NCBI GenBank assembly: GCA_020447005.1
Contig: JAGRDO010000078.1
Coordinates: 1-33,244 of the forward strand
Length of the DNA: 33,244 nucleotides
Direction: 5' to 3'
From: Paracoccaceae bacterium
GTDB lineage: Bacteria; Pseudomonadota; Alphaproteobacteria; Rhodobacterales; Rhodobacteraceae
The notes below the pieces were generated by a model, which was not told the origin of the DNA, did not search any database, and was given only the letters and a program-made list of their open reading frames with translations. Shown here piece after piece: positions 7,658-15,308 of this stretch (positions are counted from its first letter, which is position 1; every line of letters starts with the position of its first letter). The position numbers and the translations under genes are program-made.

Positions 7658-8551
7658 TCACGCGGTTCGCAGGATGCCGAGGCGCCGCAGAAGTGTGCCG
7701 TCAATCAATAAAAGGCCCGCGAAAATCGCCGCCATGCCGGCAAGATGTTCGGGCAGCAGCCGCTCTCCCAGAAAGACGGTGCCGAGCAACACGGCCGATA
7801 CCGGGGTGATAAACGTGATCGTGGACGTGCGCGTGGCGCCAATGCGCGGCAACAGCCAGAAAAGCAGGATGAAGGCGGCGGAAGTAAGAGCGAACCCGAT
7901 GAACAGCAAGGCCGCCCAGGTTTCGCCATGCCGAATGTCCGGCACACCTTCGAAAACCCCCGCGACCGGAAGCAGGATCATCGCGCCGAAAAGCAGGGAC
8001 CACGCCGTGATTTCAGTTGCGTCATGGCCGCGCAGTCTTCGAAACCAGTTGACCGCGATGCCGTAGCAGATTGGCGCCAGAAGGCAGAACAGCAAGCCAC
8101 CGAATTCGCCCTCTGCACCTGCGCGCAAGGCAGGAAGGGCCAGAACGACGATCCCTGCAAACCCGCAAAGGACCCCCAGACTGCGAACCAGGGTTGCCTT
8201 TTCGCCCCCGGGCCAGAAATGCGAGAAGATGACCACCATGATCGGAGTTGTGGCGTTGACCACTCCGGCCTCTCCCGATGTGATGAATTGCTGTGCGGCA
8301 GGAAAGATCACCAGAGGTGCCGCGTATTGCAAAACCCCGAAGATCGCGACGTCACGCAGGAAAACCGTATTGACCGGCTTTCTCGTGCCTGCCGCAAAAA
8401 GCCACAGCCAGCATCCGGCCGCACCGAGACCGACCCGTCCGAACCCGGTTTGCAGCGGACCAAGTTCCCGAAGCAGTATCTCGTTGAAGAACATCGACGA
8501 TCCCCAGCCGATGCCAAGAACGATGATCAGGGCCCAATATCTTACAGGCAT
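7658..8551 (-). CDS. EamA/DMT-family membrane transporter
   Basis: The product is 297 residues with about ten hydrophobic helices arranged as two EamA repeats. The first opens with YWALIIVLGIGWGSSMFFNE, and the second contains GGLLFCLLAPICYGIAVNW. The end of the second, ISAVLLGTVFLGE-like (here VSAVLLGTVFLGERL), is the usual DMT signature. Such proteins export metabolites, amino acids or drugs across the inner membrane; the substrate cannot be told. ATG 8551 is preceded by AGGGGGTGA. It is divergent from the ArsR-type gene across about 150 nt, which makes that regulator a candidate controller. Confidence 0.87.
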   Translation of the reverse strand: MPVRYWALIIVLGIGWGSSMFFNEILLRELGPLQTGFGRVGLGAAGCWLWLFAAGTRKPVNTVFLRDVAIFGVLQYAAPLVIFPAAQQFITSGEAGVVNATTPIMVVIFSHFWPGGEKATLVRSLGVLCGFAGIVVLALPALRAGAEGEFGGLLFCLLAPICYGIAVNWFRRLRGHDATEITAWSLLFGAMILLPVAGVFEGVPDIRHGETWAALLFIGFALTSAAFILLFWLLPRIGATRTSTITFITPVSAVLLGTVFLGERLLPEHLAGMAAIFAGLLLIDGTLLRRLGILRTA

Positions 8552-8702
8552 TCGTCACCCCCTTGCCGCCGGTTGACGGAACACTGGGGTGTTTCCTTCG
8601 TCCATCGGGAATTCTGCATCCGCAAGACCTCTGGTGCGTTCCGGCACTCGCCCGGATGATCGCGGCCTTCCTACGACCTCGCTATAGAGGTAATGTTGCA
8701 GG

Positions 8703-9041
8703 ATGTCACGCAGCGCAAACCTCGACACAATCTTCGCCGCCCTCGCCGATCCGACCCGACGTGCGATCCTGACCATGCTGTTGGAAGACGACATGGCGGT
8801 GACGGATGTAGCCGAGCCGTTCGAGATGTCGCTTGCGGCGATTTCAAAGCATCTTGGCGTTCTTGCCGATGCGGGGCTGATCAGCCAGGAACGGCGCGGC
8901 CGCGTGAAATGGTGTCGGCTGGAGCCTGACGCCATGCGGGACGCGACGGTGTGGATTCAGGGCTTCGGCCTGTTTGACCCGCTGGATTTCGATTCGTTCG
9001 AGCGCTTTCTGGCCGTTGAGCTTCCTGCCGACCGGGCTTGA
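8703..9041 (+). CDS. ArsR-family winged-helix regulator
   Basis: The product is 112 residues. ALADPTRRAILTMLLEDD and VTDVAEPFEMSLAAISKHLG form the helix-turn-helix, and LISQERRGRVKWCRLEP forms the wing. A short tail beginning WIQGFGLFDPLDFDSFE follows, in the style of the SdpR/YczG subgroup that sits next to activators or SRPBCC proteins. The metal-binding ELCVCDL motif of ArsR/SmtB is absent, so the signal is probably not a metal. It is divergent from an EamA exporter. ATG 8703 has no strong ribosome site. Confidence 0.88.
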   Translation: MSRSANLDTIFAALADPTRRAILTMLLEDDMAVTDVAEPFEMSLAAISKHLGVLADAGLISQERRGRVKWCRLEPDAMRDATVWIQGFGLFDPLDFDSFERFLAVELPADRA

Positions 9042-9049
9042 TCCAATCG

Positions 9050-9104
9050 CGCGCCCGCGGGCGCGGGCGCATTCTGTCTCTCGCGCCCGTTGCATGAGCA
9101 ACGG
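9050..9104 (+). terminator. Two hairpins downstream of the ArsR-type gene
   Basis: CGCGCCCGCGGGCGCG (9050-9065) is self-complementary, and CCGTTGC-ATGA-GCAACGG (9087-9104) is a perfect 7-bp stem-loop. They lie 9-63 nt after the stop. No long T-run follows, so a terminator role is only likely. The rest of the gap to 9239 shows nothing else. Confidence 0.4.
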
Positions 9105-9239
9105 TCGCTCGGATCGCGTCCATCGGGTGTAATTCGTCGCCAGAAAGACGGCCGCCGAAAGGCTTCGCGCCGCGACCGCGTGAGAGCGAGCGCTGGGTTG
9201 AGGTTCGTGCGAGAGGTCACGCGCCCGCCTTGCCGGCAC

Positions 9240-10151
9240 TCATTTCGCCGGCGTTCTTGCCGGCATGGCATCGCCGTCCTTGAGCAGAAGGAGCAACGCG
9301 GTCACGGTCAGCCCGATCCCCGAGCAGACCAGGAGCGACGGGACTGGCTGGCCAAGAAAAAGCTGCCAGACAACCACCCAGCTTGGCGTGAGGTAGGTAT
9401 AGGCCATCACCTTTGATGCCGGGAGCCGCAATGTCGCATATTGCAAAAGGACGAACGTGACGGCACTGGCAAAAAACGCGGTGTAGCCCAGCGTCACCCA
9501 GACAACCGCCGGCATTTCCCGCCACGCGGTTGCCGCGATCTCGGCCCAGCCATAGGCCCAGAGCAGCGCGGACCCCGCAACCATCGTCCAGAAGCTGAAG
9601 ACAAGCGCGCTTTCCCCCCGGTTCAGCCGTCGGACAAGGGGTGTGTAGAATGCATGTGCGATAGAGCCGAGAAAGAAGATCTTTTCCCCGTGGCCGATGT
9701 TGAGCTTCACTATGGCCATCGGGTCGGCACGGAATATCACCCAGAGCGCCCCTGCCGCGCCGAGCGCCAGCGCAAGGGCAATTCGCGGCGTGGTTCGCTG
9801 CCGTAAAAGAAACCAGCCGAACAGGGCAGAGAGGGCCGGCGTCAGCGTGAAGACGGCGGACGTCGATACCGGGCTGGCGGTTTTCAACCCCTCGAACATC
9901 AGGACAAAGTAAAGCGCGAAGATGCCTCCAAGGACGAGGTATCGCCAAGGCGCGGCAAGGCTTGATCCCGTCACGCGACCGCGCACCATGATCGCGATGC
10001 CGACCAGCGCTGTGGCAAGAACGAAGCGAACCGCGGTGAAGGCAACGGGCGATACCAGATTTGCAACCTGGGCGCCGAGCGCGAAGGACCCCGCAACCAG
10101 CGCCGAGAACAGCAGCATCGCCAGATGACCGCGCGCCGGTTCGGACATCAT
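9240..10151 (-). CDS. EamA/DMT-family membrane transporter
   Basis: The product is about 303 residues with ten hydrophobic segments in two EamA repeats. The first repeat includes LVSPVAFTAVRFVLATALVG and FEGLKTASPVSTSAVFTLTP. The second has LGYTAFFASAVTFVLLQYA and AYTYLTPSWVVVWQLFLGQ. It is an inner-membrane exporter of unknown substrate. Start choice is open: ATG 10151 (used) or 10148 lie 1-4 nt after the LysR stop, whereas ATG 10178 would overlap the LysR gene. The tight spacing marks a two-gene LysR-exporter operon, so the exporter is probably under the same control as the LysR gene itself. Confidence 0.86.
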   Translation of the reverse strand: MMSEPARGHLAMLLFSALVAGSFALGAQVANLVSPVAFTAVRFVLATALVGIAIMVRGRVTGSSLAAPWRYLVLGGIFALYFVLMFEGLKTASPVSTSAVFTLTPALSALFGWFLLRQRTTPRIALALALGAAGALWVIFRADPMAIVKLNIGHGEKIFFLGSIAHAFYTPLVRRLNRGESALVFSFWTMVAGSALLWAYGWAEIAATAWREMPAVVWVTLGYTAFFASAVTFVLLQYATLRLPASKVMAYTYLTPSWVVVWQLFLGQPVPSLLVCSGIGLTVTALLLLLKDGDAMPARTPAK

Positions 10152-10152
10152 G

Positions 10153-11034
10153 TCAACAGGTTCCGCGCTCTCGCGCATCGGCCTTCAGCTCGGCGAGGAT
10201 CAGCTGGATGCGAGGGGTACGATGCAGATCGACATGGGTCACGAGCCAGAGCGGTGTATCCCAGTCGCTGCGCAAAGGCAGCGCTTCGATCATCTCGGGG
10301 TGGCGCCGGGCAAGCGGCACCGGCAGGAACCCGAGCGCCGCCCCTGAAAGCACGGCCTCGATCGCGACCCATTCGTCATTGGTTCGAAAGACCACGGCGT
10401 CGGCCGGTATCCTGTCTGCCAGCCAACGGTAGTATGGGGCGCGGTTTTCGGCCGAATTGGGTCCGACGAACCGGTGGCCGGACAGGTCGTCTTCGCCCGC
10501 CGGAAGACCATATCTTTGGATATAGTCCGGGCTGGCATAGAGCCCGCGCCGGAGCGTGCAAAAGTTCTGAACGATGTTGTCAGGCTCTTGCGGACGTCCT
10601 CCTGCGCGAATGGCGATATGCGCCTCGCCGTATTCCAGACGAAAGAGCCGTGGATCCGACAGGTAACGGACGCGAAGTTCGGGATATTCGGCCTGAACGC
10701 GCAGAAGGGTGGGCAAAATCTGCTCGGACAGTCCGGGAAGCGATGTTACGACGATTTCGCCGGATATTTCGGTGGAAACGCCCGCGATCCGGGCCGCGAG
10801 GTTGCTGAACTGGTCCTCTGTTGCCTGGGCAACCTTGAAAAGTTCGCGTCCGGCTTCGGTGGCCGAATAGCCGCGCTGATGCCGTTGAAACAGCTTTGCG
10901 CCAAGGCGTTCCTCCAGCGCATCGATATGGCGAATGACCGTCGCATGGTGAACGCCCAGCACTTCGGCCGCACCCGATACCGTCCCGATGCGGGCAACCT
11001 GATAGGCCGTCCGAATTTCGTCCCAGTTTTCCAT
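10153..11034 (-). CDS. LysR-family transcriptional regulator
   Basis: The product is 293 residues. The N-terminal helix-turn-helix reads VARIGTVSGAAEVLGVHHAT followed by VIRHIDALEERLGAKLFQRH. The effector domain begins at EISGEIVVTSLPGLSEQILP and has the usual periplasmic-binding-like shape. ATG 11034 is chosen because the family starts one short helix before the HTH; the much longer open frame upstream has no protein character. It is divergent from an FMN azoreductase across 262 nt and co-oriented with an EamA exporter, suggesting a response to quinones, azo compounds or another electrophile. The ligand is unknown. Confidence 0.9.
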   Translation of the reverse strand: MENWDEIRTAYQVARIGTVSGAAEVLGVHHATVIRHIDALEERLGAKLFQRHQRGYSATEAGRELFKVAQATEDQFSNLAARIAGVSTEISGEIVVTSLPGLSEQILPTLLRVQAEYPELRVRYLSDPRLFRLEYGEAHIAIRAGGRPQEPDNIVQNFCTLRRGLYASPDYIQRYGLPAGEDDLSGHRFVGPNSAENRAPYYRWLADRIPADAVVFRTNDEWVAIEAVLSGAALGFLPVPLARRHPEMIEALPLRSDWDTPLWLVTHVDLHRTPRIQLILAELKADARERGTC

Positions 11035-11199
11035 TTGCGCACATGACCCTTTGGACCGCGCATTGGCGTGTTCTTCGCCTATGTGCGCCTGCTGACAGAT
11101 TTGCTCATATTTCGATTTCTCACCATATTTTTCAACATCACGCCCGATCACCCCTGCGGCATGTCTTTTCCGGATCATCGGCGGCTTCGTCCGGATATC

Positions 11200-11221
11200 T
11201 ATGTGCATACACGCACACATA
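11200..11221. promoter_or_regulatory. Inverted repeat in the LysR/azoreductase gap, possible LysR site
   Basis: TATGTG-N10-CACATA is a perfect 6-bp inverted repeat in an AT-richer part of the divergent region, about 75 nt before the azoreductase start. A related half, TATGTGCGC, lies near 11080. It is compatible with a LysR-type T-N11-A site but unproven. Confidence 0.35.
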
Positions 11222-11296
11222 ATCAATATTCTTTTACAATTTATCTCTCTGCGCACAGAGCTAGATTTGGTGAGAACCTCACACCAGGAGCTTACC

Positions 11297-11887
11297 ATGA
11301 CTCATATTCTTCGCATCGAAGCCTCAATAAAGGGGGAAGCTTCGGTATCTCGCAAACTGACGGACCGTATCGTCGCCCGGTTGACCGCGACCGATCCCGA
11401 CGCGACAGTGACCCTCCGCGACCTGTCCGCGGGCGTCCCGCAAATTGACAGCGCGTGGATCGGGGCCGTGTACACTCCGGCGGCCGACCGAAACGCAGAA
11501 CAGAGCCGGATCGCCGCCTACTCCGATCAGCTTCTGAGCGAAGTTCGCGCGGCCGATACGATCGTTATCGCCCTTCCGGTCTATAATTTCGGCCTGCCCG
11601 CACAGCTTAAAAGCTGGCTCGACCACCTCGCCCGGCGCGGCGAAACGTTCCGTTACACGGAAAGCGGGCCGGAAGGCCTGCTGAAAGGCAAACGCGCCAT
11701 CATCGCGCTTTCATCCGATGGCACGAAACTTGGCTCTGACGTCGATTTCGCATCGGGCTATCTGCGCCACATGCTGGGCTTCTTCGGGATTACAGATGTC
11801 AGGGTGGTTGCGGCCGACGCGATGATGTTCGATCCCGACACTGTTCTGAAATCCGCCGAAGCGCAGATTGATCGTCTGGCGGCGTAA
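11297..11887 (+). CDS. azoR: FMN-dependent NADH-azoreductase/quinone reductase
   Basis: The product is 196 residues with a flavodoxin-like fold. ILRIEASIKGEASVSRKL is the phosphate-binding start. ALPVYNFGLPAQLKSWLDHL is the FMN-contacting block typical of AzoR, and the end of the fold has GKRAIIALSSDG and GFFGITDVRVVAADAM. It transfers electrons from NAD(P)H to quinones and azo compounds in two-electron steps, giving protection from thiol and quinone stress. AGGAGCTT precedes the ATG. The divergent LysR gene is its likely regulator. Confidence 0.9.
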   Translation: MTHILRIEASIKGEASVSRKLTDRIVARLTATDPDATVTLRDLSAGVPQIDSAWIGAVYTPAADRNAEQSRIAAYSDQLLSEVRAADTIVIALPVYNFGLPAQLKSWLDHLARRGETFRYTESGPEGLLKGKRAIIALSSDGTKLGSDVDFASGYLRHMLGFFGITDVRVVAADAMMFDPDTVLKSAEAQIDRLAA

Positions 11888-11912
11888 CGCCGCGCGGGGC
11901 CTTCGTGGATTA

Positions 11913-11936
11913 CCGGGCCGGAAACAACCGGCCCGG
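11913..11936. terminator. Terminator between convergent genes
   Basis: CCGGGCCGG and CCGGCCCGG form a perfect 9-bp stem with the loop AAACAA, midway between the azoreductase stop and the dehydrogenase stop. It could act in both directions. No strong T-run is present. Confidence 0.6.
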
Positions 11937-11955
11937 AAAGCAACGCCGGCGCGGA

Positions 11956-12942
11956 TCAAAGCATTGACGGGACCACAAGATCGGGCGGCCGGTGCCCATC
12001 TGCAAAGGTCTTGATGTTGATGATGACCTTCTCGCCCATCTCGATCCGGCCCTCGACGGTGGCCGAGCCCATATGCGGCAAGAGAACGACGTTCGACAGC
12101 TCACGCAGGCGCGGATTGATATCCTTGCCGTGTTCGTAGACATCGAGCCCTGCACCGGCGATCTCTCCGGCCCGCAGCATCCGGGTCAGCGCGTTTTCGT
12201 CGATGACTTCCCCCCGGGACGTATTGACGATAACGGCCTGCGGTTTCATCAGCCTTAGCCGCCGGGCGTTCATCAGATGAAATGTTGCCGGCGTGTGCGG
12301 GCAGTTGACTGAAATCACGTCCATCCTGTTGACCATCTGGTCCAGGCTTTCCCAGTAGGTCGCCTCCAGTTCAGCCTCGACTTCGGGGCGCACACGTTTG
12401 CGATTGTGGTAATGCACCTGCATGCCGAACGCCTTTGCACGGCGCGCAACGGCGGTCCCGATCCGGCCCATGCCGAGAATGCCCAGCCGCCGCCCGCCGA
12501 CGCGCCCCCCCATGAACGCGGTGGGCGCCCAGCCCTGCCACCGGCCCGACTGCATTTCGGCCAGCCCTTCGGGAATGCGCCGCGTGACCGCCAGGATCAA
12601 GGCCATCGTCATGTCGGCCGTGTCTTCTGTCACGACACCGGGCGTGTTGGAAACGAGAACACCCCGCTGCCGGGCGGAATGTACATCGATATGGTCAACC
12701 CCCGCGCCATAATTGGCGATAAGTTTCAGCTTGCCACCGGCCTGCGCCAGAAGATTGGCATCGATCAGATCGGTGACACAGGGCACCAGCACATCCGCCC
12801 GGCTGACCGCAGACGACAGCTCTTCACGCGTCATCTTGGTGTCAGGATCGCGCAACTCCACGTCGAACAGTTCTTTCATTCTTTTTTCGACGACATCTGG
12901 CAGGCGTCGCGTCACGACAACAGTCAAACGGCCAATAGCCAT
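11956..12942 (-). CDS. D-2-hydroxyacid dehydrogenase (glyoxylate/hydroxypyruvate reductase type)
   Basis: The product is 328 residues. The NAD(P)-binding motif is LGILGMGRIGTAVARRAKAFG, and HYHNRKR after the second strand suggests NADPH preference. The catalytic set is Arg in VIVNTSRGEVIDE, Glu in the GLDVYEH region and His in LLPHMGSAT. The substrate-binding loop is ANYGAGVDHIDV. It reduces glyoxylate or hydroxypyruvate (or a similar 2-oxoacid) in the cytoplasm. The length is normal. GGAG lies about 10 nt before the ATG. It is divergent from the SH3-domain gene, with no obvious functional link. Confidence 0.9.
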   Translation of the reverse strand: MAIGRLTVVVTRRLPDVVEKRMKELFDVELRDPDTKMTREELSSAVSRADVLVPCVTDLIDANLLAQAGGKLKLIANYGAGVDHIDVHSARQRGVLVSNTPGVVTEDTADMTMALILAVTRRIPEGLAEMQSGRWQGWAPTAFMGGRVGGRRLGILGMGRIGTAVARRAKAFGMQVHYHNRKRVRPEVEAELEATYWESLDQMVNRMDVISVNCPHTPATFHLMNARRLRLMKPQAVIVNTSRGEVIDENALTRMLRAGEIAGAGLDVYEHGKDINPRLRELSNVVLLPHMGSATVEGRIEMGEKVIINIKTFADGHRPPDLVVPSML

Positions 12943-13058
12943 TCCGCGCTACTCCTCTCTTCCATCCAAGCCTCGCTGCTGGCAAAGTGCCCATGAAACG
13001 GGGTGAGTCACAAGTCCCGATTGGTCAGGGCGCCCGATCTTGGGGCGCAAGAGCAGAG

Positions 13059-13583
13059 ATGGCGATGCAATTGCGAAGCGTTCGGCGCGTGTTGGCAGCG
13101 TTATTGGCCTTTGGGCTGGGTGTCGCGGGCAGCGCCCCCGTTCATGCCGACGCGGTCCGCGGTTCGGCAACCAACCTGCCTCTTCCGCGCTTTGTCTCGC
13201 TCAAGGCGTCATCCGGAAATGTTCGCCGGGGCCCAAGCCTCAGCCACCGTATCGACTGGGTGTTCCGTCATCGCGACATGCCGTTGCTTGTGACGGCCGA
13301 ATTCGGTCATTGGCGCAGGGTCGAGGACAGCGAAGGCCAAGGCGGATGGATTCATTATGCATTGCTTTCAGGGTCGCGCACCGTCCTTTTCGAACAGGAC
13401 CATGCGGCTTTGCGCAGCCGGCCCGATACAACGGCTCCGGTTCTGGCCGAGGCTGAATCCGGCGTGATCGCAAGATTGGAAAGCTGCAATCTGGATTGGT
13501 GCCGCGTGAATGCGGACGGCACTGACGGATGGGCGGCAAAAGCCGCGCTTTGGGGCGTCGGCGCGGATGAAATCCGCGAATGA
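13059..13583 (+). CDS. Exported bacterial SH3-like domain protein
   Basis: The product is about 174 residues from ATG 13059 (an ATG two codons later is also possible; a longer frame from 12987 adds no protein-like text). It has a signal peptide with basic QLRSVRRV, hydrophobic LAALLAFGLGVAG and a cleavage region PVHADA. The mature part has two SH3-like repeats. The first starts FVSLKASSGNVRRGPS and includes WRRVEDSEGQGGWIHYALL. The second starts AALRSRPDTTAPVLAEAESG and ends WCRVNADGTDGWAAKAALWGV. Two Cys in ESCNLDWC could form a disulfide. Such proteins bind peptidoglycan or act as periplasmic scaffolds; the exact job is unknown. Confidence 0.85.
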   Translation: MAMQLRSVRRVLAALLAFGLGVAGSAPVHADAVRGSATNLPLPRFVSLKASSGNVRRGPSLSHRIDWVFRHRDMPLLVTAEFGHWRRVEDSEGQGGWIHYALLSGSRTVLFEQDHAALRSRPDTTAPVLAEAESGVIARLESCNLDWCRVNADGTDGWAAKAALWGVGADEIRE

Positions 13584-13687
13584 GCGGGTGACATCCCGGC
13601 TGAGCAGGGGGCATTGACGCAACCCCAACCGACGGCTTTCACGACGGGTTTCAGAGTGCTATGAGCCTGCCATCGAAAGGCCAATTG

Positions 13688-14569
13688 ATGGACACTCACA
13701 AATCCTCGCTCAATCTGTCCGCCGGAATCGCTTCGGTTCTGGTCGCGACAGTTCTTGTTGCGCTGAAAATCTGGGCCCTGGGCAGCACCTCGTCGCTTTC
13801 GGTCGCAGCCTCGCTTGCCGACAACGCTCTCGATCTGATGATGTCGCTCGGTGGGCTCATGGCCATTCTCTATGCCGCCCGGCCGGCCGATGAAGACCAT
13901 GCCTTCGGCCATACCTCGATCGAGGATCTCGCGGCGTTGGCCCAGTCGCTTTTCATCCTGCTCTCCGGGGCGGTGATCGGCTGGACGGCGGTTCACCGGC
14001 TGGTGTCGGGCGCGCCTTCGGTTCTGACGGGACAGTCCGGCGGCATCCTCGTCATGTGCCTGTCGATCGCGCTGACCCTTGCGCTCGTCCTTTGGCAACG
14101 CCACGTCGCCCGCAGGACCGGAAGCCGTGTCGTCGCGGCCGATTCGCTGCACTACATGACCGATCTGCTTCCCAGCTTGGGTGCGATCGCGGCATTATGG
14201 ATCTCTGGCCGCTTCGGTGTCGGCCATGTCGACAGCGTCGTGGCACTGGCCGCGGCCCTGATGCTGGCTTTCGGCGCCATACGCATCGGCAAGGGCGCGT
14301 GGGATGCCTTGATGGACCGGCGCGCGGACCCCGAACTCGTGGCGGCGATCGGGGCGATCGCGCGCGACTGGCCCGGCGTGCGCGGGTATCATGACCTGAA
14401 GACCCGCACCGCCGGCAGCCGCGTCTTCGTGAATATCCATATCGAACTGGATGGCGAACAAAGCCTGCGCGACGCGCATGCGATTGGGGCGGGTCTGCGC
14501 CGCAAGATCATCGAAACCTGGCCGGAATGCGATGTGATCGTTCACAAGGATGTGGCACGGGAAACCTGA
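13688..14569 (+). CDS. Cation diffusion facilitator metal exporter
   Basis: The product is 293 residues with about six membrane helices and a cytoplasmic C-terminal domain. The transport-site metal ligands are present: DxxxD in SLADNALDLMMS (helix 2) and HxxxD in SLHYMTDLL (helix 5). AFGHTSIEDLAALAQ matches the second metal site of the FieF/YiiP subgroup. The C-terminal part, MDRRADPELVAAIGAI and FVNIHIELDG, is the dimerising ferredoxin-like fold. It exports Zn2+, Fe2+ or a similar divalent ion in exchange for protons. ATG 13688 is preceded by AAAGG; a nine-codon longer start is less likely. Confidence 0.92.
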   Translation: MDTHKSSLNLSAGIASVLVATVLVALKIWALGSTSSLSVAASLADNALDLMMSLGGLMAILYAARPADEDHAFGHTSIEDLAALAQSLFILLSGAVIGWTAVHRLVSGAPSVLTGQSGGILVMCLSIALTLALVLWQRHVARRTGSRVVAADSLHYMTDLLPSLGAIAALWISGRFGVGHVDSVVALAAALMLAFGAIRIGKGAWDALMDRRADPELVAAIGAIARDWPGVRGYHDLKTRTAGSRVFVNIHIELDGEQSLRDAHAIGAGLRRKIIETWPECDVIVHKDVARET

Positions 14570-14578
14570 CCGCAGGGG

Positions 14579-14968
14579 TCAGCGGCCAGCCTCGTCAAGA
14601 ACCTTGCGGGCGGCCCTGAAACATTCCAGCGCCTGCGGCACACCGCAATAGATCCCGATCACATGGATGATCGCGCGGATTTCCTCCTTGCTGACCCCGT
14701 TGGTCAACGCGCCCCTGCAGTGAATTTCCCATTCGTGCATCTTTCCCAACGCACCGATCATGGAAAGATTCATCATCGATCTGGTCTTGGCGTCGATCAC
14801 ATCATCGCCCCAGCCAAAGCCCCAGCACCACGCCGTCATCGCTTCCTGAAACGGTCGCGTGAACTCATCGGCGGCGGCAAGGTTCGCTTCGACATAGTCG
14901 GCGCCAAGCGTCGCCTTGCGGCGGCTCAGGCCCTTCAAAAACAGATCTTCGTCGAATGTGTCCGCCAT
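14579..14968 (-). CDS. Carboxymuconolactone decarboxylase-family protein
   Basis: The product is 129 residues, all-helical, the length of PcaC. The family core reads WCWGFGWGDDVIDAKTRSMMN and HEWEIHCRGALTNGVSKEEI, followed by VIGIYCGVPQALECF. The Glu and His of EWEIHCR are the usual catalytic or structural residues. True PcaC decarboxylates 4-carboxymuconolactone in the beta-ketoadipate pathway, but no other pca gene is nearby. A related oxidoreductase or unknown isomerase role is as likely. It is convergent with the CDF gene after 9 nt and divergent from the small SOS-box gene. Confidence 0.87.
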   Translation of the reverse strand: MADTFDEDLFLKGLSRRKATLGADYVEANLAAADEFTRPFQEAMTAWCWGFGWGDDVIDAKTRSMMNLSMIGALGKMHEWEIHCRGALTNGVSKEEIRAIIHVIGIYCGVPQALECFRAARKVLDEAGR

Positions 14969-15088
14969 GGTGATACCCCGAAACTATCAGTGCGCAACCG
15001 ATGACTAACCCCGATGCGGCGAAACCACCAACGAATTGCTGCGACCGGCCGCTCGGCACCGTAACGTCCCGTTAATGGTTAACGACTA

Positions 15089-15103
15089 GAACAAGACAAG
15101 AAC
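15089..15103 (+). promoter_or_regulatory. LexA (SOS) box, alphaproteobacterial type
   Basis: GAAC-AAGACAA-GAAC is an exact GAAC-N7-GAAC direct repeat, which is the complement of the GTTC-N7-GTTC LexA operator known for Alphaproteobacteria including Rhodobacter. It ends 18 nt before the start codon of a small open frame. One chance match of this motif in a window of this size is not surprising, so location is the main support. GTTAA-TGG-TTAAC at 15071-15083 lies just upstream. Confidence 0.5.
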
Positions 15104-15121
15104 ATTTGCGGAGACTTTCCC

Positions 15122-15250
15122 ATGCGTGAACATCTTTCGATTGCCGCACTTCTTGTCCTGCTTGCCATGGTTGGCGTCGAACCTGGCAGGGCCGACGGGG
15201 CCAAATCTTGTCGCCTCGACCTTGCCGCGGTGCTTTTCACTCCCTGCTGA
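15122..15250 (+). CDS. 42-aa hydrophobic small protein, possibly SOS-induced
   Basis: ATG 15122 follows GCGGAGAC with good spacing, and the frame ends at TGA 15248-15250. The product has a basic start (MREHL), a hydrophobic helix (SIAALLVLLAMVGV), the segment EPGRADGAKS and a tail with two Cys (SCRLDLAAVLFTPC). The helix could be a membrane anchor or a signal peptide cleaved after GRA. The preceding LexA-type box recalls SidA of Caulobacter, a 29-residue SOS-induced membrane inhibitor of division. There is no clear sequence match, so the comparison is by architecture only. The alternative is that it is the first part of a frameshifted longer gene. The remaining 58 nt to the esterase stop show nothing. 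Confidence 0.5.
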   Translation: MREHLSIAALLVLLAMVGVEPGRADGAKSCRLDLAAVLFTPC

Positions 15251-15308
15251 ACCGGGGGGAGTGGACGGGCGATCCGCCCTTTGCGCAGTATCAACGGACC
15301 GAGGGGGG

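Noticed and set aside
15251..15308. Continuation of the 42-codon gene in another frame
   Set aside because: Other frames stay open past the TGA, but their text has no recognisable domain and no slippery site is seen. It remains a minor alternative, noted in the feature.
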